This document shows, piece by piece, positions 5,941-8,278 of a stretch of 8,278 nucleotides of DNA. How positions within the stretch are numbered: the stretch's first letter is position 1; every line of letters starts with the position of its first letter. The position numbers and the translations under genes are program-made. A model generated the notes under the pieces. It saw nothing but the letters and a program-made list of their open reading frames with translations, was not told the origin of the DNA and did no database searches. Origin of the DNA: JBBDRV01 sp040905285 (GTDB taxonomy: Bacteria; Bacteroidota; Rhodothermia; Balneolales; Balneolaceae); NCBI GenBank assembly GCA_040905285.1, contig JBBDRV010000080.1, forward strand, positions 1 through 8,278, written 5' to 3'.

Positions 5941-5994
5941 TTGCGGGATGAAGCAGGATTTGTTAGTATAAGTAGGCTTTAACAACGCTACTTA
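5941..5994 (+). promoter_or_regulatory. Candidate dnaN promoter with adjoining inverted repeat
   Basis: TTGCGG (5941-5946), a 17-base spacer and TAGTAT (5964-5969) make a fair sigma70-type promoter about 75-100 bases before the dnaN ATG. TAAGTAG (5969-5975) and CTACTTA (5988-5994) form a 7-base inverted repeat exactly over the expected start site, suggesting an operator or a 5' hairpin. No DnaA box (TTATCCACA type) was found nearby. Alternative -10 TATAAG (5967-5972) would give a 20-base spacer. Confidence 0.3.
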
Positions 5995-6042
5995 CAACGT
6001 TTAATTCCCTATTTTTTTCAGGATCATTTAACTACCCTTCTT

Positions 6043-7158
6043 ATGAAATTTAATGTAACCAGCAGTGATCTGAATCAAGGCCTGTCAGCAGTCATAGGAG
6101 CTGTGCCGACCAAGGCCACGTTGCCGATTCTGGAGACAATTCTTTTCGAATCCGAGGATGGAAAGCTCAAGTTGATTGCAACGGATCTTGAAATTTCCAT
6201 CATCGAATATGTAGATGCTGACATTGAAGAAGACGGATCGGTTGCCATTCCCGCCCGAAGGCTGCTGGAGACGCTCCGCCAGCTGCCGAATATTCCGGTT
6301 TATTTCGAAGTGGATGAGCGTCACAACATTCAGTTTAAAACGGACAAGGGAACCTACAAGCTTGTAGGTGAAGAGGCGAACGAATTTCCGGAGATACCGG
6401 ATTTGAATGACGGGGTTAAACTGAACACCTCTAATAAGCTGATCCGCAGTGCGATCCAGAAAACCGTATTTGCTGTTTCTAACGATGATCTCCGCCCGGC
6501 TATGATGGGTGTCTATTTTGAAATCAACAGGGACGGCAGCAAATTTGTTGCCACGGACGGTCACCGCCTGGTCCGCTTTGTCAACAAAACCCTTTCCAAT
6601 GAAGAGGATCTGAGCTTTATCGTGCCCGACAAAGCTCTGGGCCTCGTGCTGAAGGCCCTGGATGATGAGGATTGCGAACTGACGGTTTCAGAAGACCATG
6701 CCCGCTTCCGAAGCGGAAAAACGATTGTTATCACAAGATTGATCAATGAGCAGTACCCCAATTACGAATCCGTGATACCCCGGGACAATGATAAGGAACT
6801 GCTGATTTCCAAAGATCAGATGCTGTCCACTGTACGGCGGGTATCTGTATTTTCAAGCTCCACCACACGTCAGATCCGGCTTGAACTTGAAACGGATAAA
6901 ATGATCATACGGGCGGAAGATCTTGATATGAGCAGTGAAGCCCGGGAGACCGTGTCCTGCGAATACAGCAGTGAAGGCATGGAGATCGGATTCAACGCCA
7001 AATACCTGGCAGACGTACTGAACAATATCGAGGGAGATGATGTACGGTTCGAATTTTCCACACCGAATCGTGCCGGAATTGTTAAACCTGCTGAAGAGGA
7101 AGAGGGTGAGGAAATATTGATGCTGGTGATGCCGGTCATGCTCAACAGCTATGCATGA
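6043..7158 (+). CDS. dnaN: DNA polymerase III subunit beta (sliding clamp)
   Basis: Ring-shaped homodimeric clamp that tethers DNA polymerase III and repair factors to DNA. The 371 residues agree with the family (E. coli 366). Three clamp folds can be followed: domain 1 from MKFNVTSSDL through ATDLEISI and VAIPARRLLETLRQLP; domain 2 with FAVSNDDLRPAMMGVYFE, FVATDGHRLVRF and FIVPDKAL; domain 3 with QYPNYESVIP, FNAKYLADVL and the C-terminal VMPVMLNSYA, which lines the binding cleft for clamp-binding motifs. An acidic run (AEEEEGEE) lies just before the last strand. The ATG has no Shine-Dalgarno. The stop overlaps the start of the next gene (ATGA). dnaA is not adjacent; miaA lies divergently upstream, so this is not the classic dnaA-dnaN origin arrangement. 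Confidence 0.97.
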   Translation: MKFNVTSSDLNQGLSAVIGAVPTKATLPILETILFESEDGKLKLIATDLEISIIEYVDADIEEDGSVAIPARRLLETLRQLPNIPVYFEVDERHNIQFKTDKGTYKLVGEEANEFPEIPDLNDGVKLNTSNKLIRSAIQKTVFAVSNDDLRPAMMGVYFEINRDGSKFVATDGHRLVRFVNKTLSNEEDLSFIVPDKALGLVLKALDDEDCELTVSEDHARFRSGKTIVITRLINEQYPNYESVIPRDNDKELLISKDQMLSTVRRVSVFSSSTTRQIRLELETDKMIIRAEDLDMSSEARETVSCEYSSEGMEIGFNAKYLADVLNNIEGDDVRFEFSTPNRAGIVKPAEEEEGEEILMLVMPVMLNSYA

Positions 7159-7949
7159 GAATGTCCCGTATCGTTACCCTGACTACTGATTTCGGTTTGC
7201 AGGACCATTATGTGGGGACTGTGAAAGCAGTTATTCTGGGTATTGCCCCCGATGTCCGTCTGGTTGACATTTCACATGAGATTCCGGCACAGGACGTGAT
7301 GGCCGGTGCCTGGGTTGTGCGGAATGCAGTAGATTATTTTCCGGCCGGTACCGTTCATCTGGTCGTGGTCGACCCCGGTGTAGGCACGGACCGGAATCCT
7401 GTGGCTATTGAAATCGGCAATCAGTTTTTTGTCGGCCCCGATAACGGTATTTTTACGTTAATTGCCGACAAGAAGCCTTACCGTGCCTGCAAACTCACCA
7501 ACAGGGCCTTCTGGCGGGATACGACCTCAAACACATTTCACGGACGTGATGTTTTCGGGCCGGTAGCTGCCCATCTTGCTTCAGGCGTACCCCTGATGGA
7601 CCTCGGAGAACCTGCTGACGAGCTCACGACCTACCGGTGGGCTACACCCATTGCCGATAAAGCAGGCATTCAGGGCTGGATAGTCCATATCGACCATTTC
7701 GGCAATCTGATTTCGAACATACCCGAACACCTTGTCGGAGAGGCACTCGATACCGGCGCTGTAAAAATTTACGTCGGCAATACCATTCTGCATGAAACGG
7801 TTTCTTCATACGGCCATGTAGAGGACGGGGAGCCGGCAGCCTATATCGGAAGTTCCGGCATGCTGGAAATAGCGATCAACAAAGGCAATGCAAGTGAAAT
7901 GCTGAGTGTCAGAAAGGGGGCCCAGATCTCTGTCGTCTTGCAAAAATAA
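7155..7949 (+). CDS. SAM hydroxide adenosyltransferase (DUF62 family)
   Basis: Family of enzymes that attack S-adenosylmethionine with water or hydroxide to give adenosine and methionine; fluorinase and chlorinase are specialised relatives. The 264 residues are typical of the hydrolase branch. Landmarks: VTLTTDFGLQDHYVGTVKAVI (7-27), HLVVVDPGVGTDR (68-80), FFVGPDNGIFTLI (91-103), SNTFHGRDVFGPVAAHLASG (125-144), IDHFGNLISNI (179-189) and SSGMLEIAINKGNA (233-246). The proposed Asp-Arg-His triad appears as Asp73, Arg80 and His129, with the Asp-Arg spacing of characterised members. The fluorinase-type insertion loop is not apparent, so halogenation is unlikely. It starts inside the dnaN stop (ATGA), so the two are translationally coupled; a second ATG two codons on is possible. 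A terminator hairpin follows. Its physiological role is poorly known in any organism. Confidence 0.93.
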   Translation: MRMSRIVTLTTDFGLQDHYVGTVKAVILGIAPDVRLVDISHEIPAQDVMAGAWVVRNAVDYFPAGTVHLVVVDPGVGTDRNPVAIEIGNQFFVGPDNGIFTLIADKKPYRACKLTNRAFWRDTTSNTFHGRDVFGPVAAHLASGVPLMDLGEPADELTTYRWATPIADKAGIQGWIVHIDHFGNLISNIPEHLVGEALDTGAVKIYVGNTILHETVSSYGHVEDGEPAAYIGSSGMLEIAINKGNASEMLSVRKGAQISVVLQK

Positions 7950-7955
7950 AGTCTG

Positions 7956-8020
7956 CGGCGGCTTTGACTTGACTGGACCGGCAGGCTGTCCCCGGTAGAA
8001 TGAGCCGCCGGCTTTTCCTG
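7956..8020. terminator. Terminator hairpin between the dnaN operon and argS, probably bidirectional
   Basis: CGGCGGCT (7956-7963) pairs with AGCCGCCG (8003-8010). An inner stem ACCGG (7977-7981) with CCGGT (7992-7996) can form within the loop. On the plus strand GCTTTTCCTGTTTT follows, and on the minus strand the stem is followed by a T-rich run made from the AAAAATAAAG at 7942-7951. It is well placed to end the dnaN operon and the convergent argS. The outer loop of 39 bases is long for a canonical intrinsic terminator. Confidence 0.6.
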
Positions 8021-8022
8021 TT

Positions 8023-8278
8023 TTACATCCTGTCAGGAGCTGTTATTCCAAGTATGCCGAGTCCGTTGGCCAACACCTGTGCAACGGCCTTTGCCAATGC
8101 GGCCCGGGCCTGCAGCAGGCTTTCCTCTTCACCCAGTATTCGGCAGTCATGATAAAAGCTTGTAAAGCGGGAGGCCAGGCTGTTGAGATAGTTGATGACC
8201 CGGTGAGGCTCCCTGTTCTCTGCAGCTGACAGAATCACATCGGGAAAATCAAGCATCTCTTTGATTAGCCGGATTTCA
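8023..8278 (-). CDS. argS: Arginyl-tRNA synthetase, C-terminal end (5' part outside window)
   Basis: The last ~84 residues of ArgS, which charges tRNA-Arg. The frame runs on to the window edge: reading EIRLIKEM precedes the internal Met at 8254-8256, so that Met is not the start. This is the end of the all-helical DALR anticodon-binding domain, recognised by LDFPDVILSAAENREPHRV, the YLNSLASRFTSFYHDCRILG helix, the LLQARAALAKAVAQVLANGLGILGI helix and the terminal APDRM, where class-typical ArgS ends in AP-E/D-RM. The catalytic HIGH/KMSKS region is outside the window. It converges with the dnaN operon. Confidence 0.95.
   Translation of the reverse strand, partial: EIRLIKEMLDFPDVILSAAENREPHRVINYLNSLASRFTSFYHDCRILGEEESLLQARAALAKAVAQVLANGLGILGITAPDRM

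Noticed and set aside
5774..6042. Replication origin next to dnaN
   Set aside because: No cluster of DnaA boxes is visible; the nearest match (TTATTCAAC near 5890) differs at three positions, and dnaA is not adjacent.
7155..7949. Fluorinase or chlorinase rather than SAM hydrolase
   Set aside because: The Asp-Arg-His triad of the hydroxide-using branch is present and the fluorinase insertion loop is not apparent.

Overview
The window is a stretch of core chromosome from a bacterium of the Bacteroidota/FCB group, possibly a Balneolota- or Rhodothermota-like lineage. That placement is inference. It rests on a near-total lack of Shine-Dalgarno sequences before the starts, a beta clamp ending in MPVMLNSYA, a ClpS with Phe in the usual Met position of its pocket, and a TPR protein whose tail ends in WINETTTVR. 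No phage, transposase, resistance or CRISPR genes are visible.

Layout. (1) Positions 1-492: the 3' end of a TPR protein on the plus strand, then about 340 bases without a gene. (2) 830-2044: rho on the plus strand, with a short lysine-rich tail in place of the usual N-terminal helical domain. (3) 2089-4537: a tight minus-strand cluster transcribed purS, clpS, purQ, lptB, then a single-domain rhodanese. It mixes purine synthesis (the small and glutaminase subunits of FGAM synthase), the N-degron adaptor for Clp protease, the LPS-export ATPase and a sulfurtransferase. (4) 4538-4834: a 297-base gap holding a long imperfect inverted repeat (4557-4696) and an AT-rich palindrome with a good minus-strand -10 element. 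(5) 4835-5773: miaA (tRNA A37 prenylation), minus strand. (6) 5774-6042: a divergent intergenic region with hairpins and a candidate dnaN promoter. (7) 6043-7949: dnaN overlapping by 4 bases a SAM hydroxide adenosyltransferase (DUF62) gene. (8) 7956-8020: a hairpin suited to terminate transcription from both sides. (9) 8023-8278: the 3' end of argS, minus strand.

Almost every gene is a recognisable housekeeping gene. The least explained structure is the inverted repeat upstream of purS. Its arms are about 67 bases each and about 64% complementary by hand count. It has a 13x13 internal bubble and a 5-base loop, and is flanked by a TTTTAG direct repeat. It could be a MITE-like element, a small structured RNA of 6S-like shape, or a purS leader structure; the sequence alone does not decide. 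I see no convincing novel multi-gene system here.
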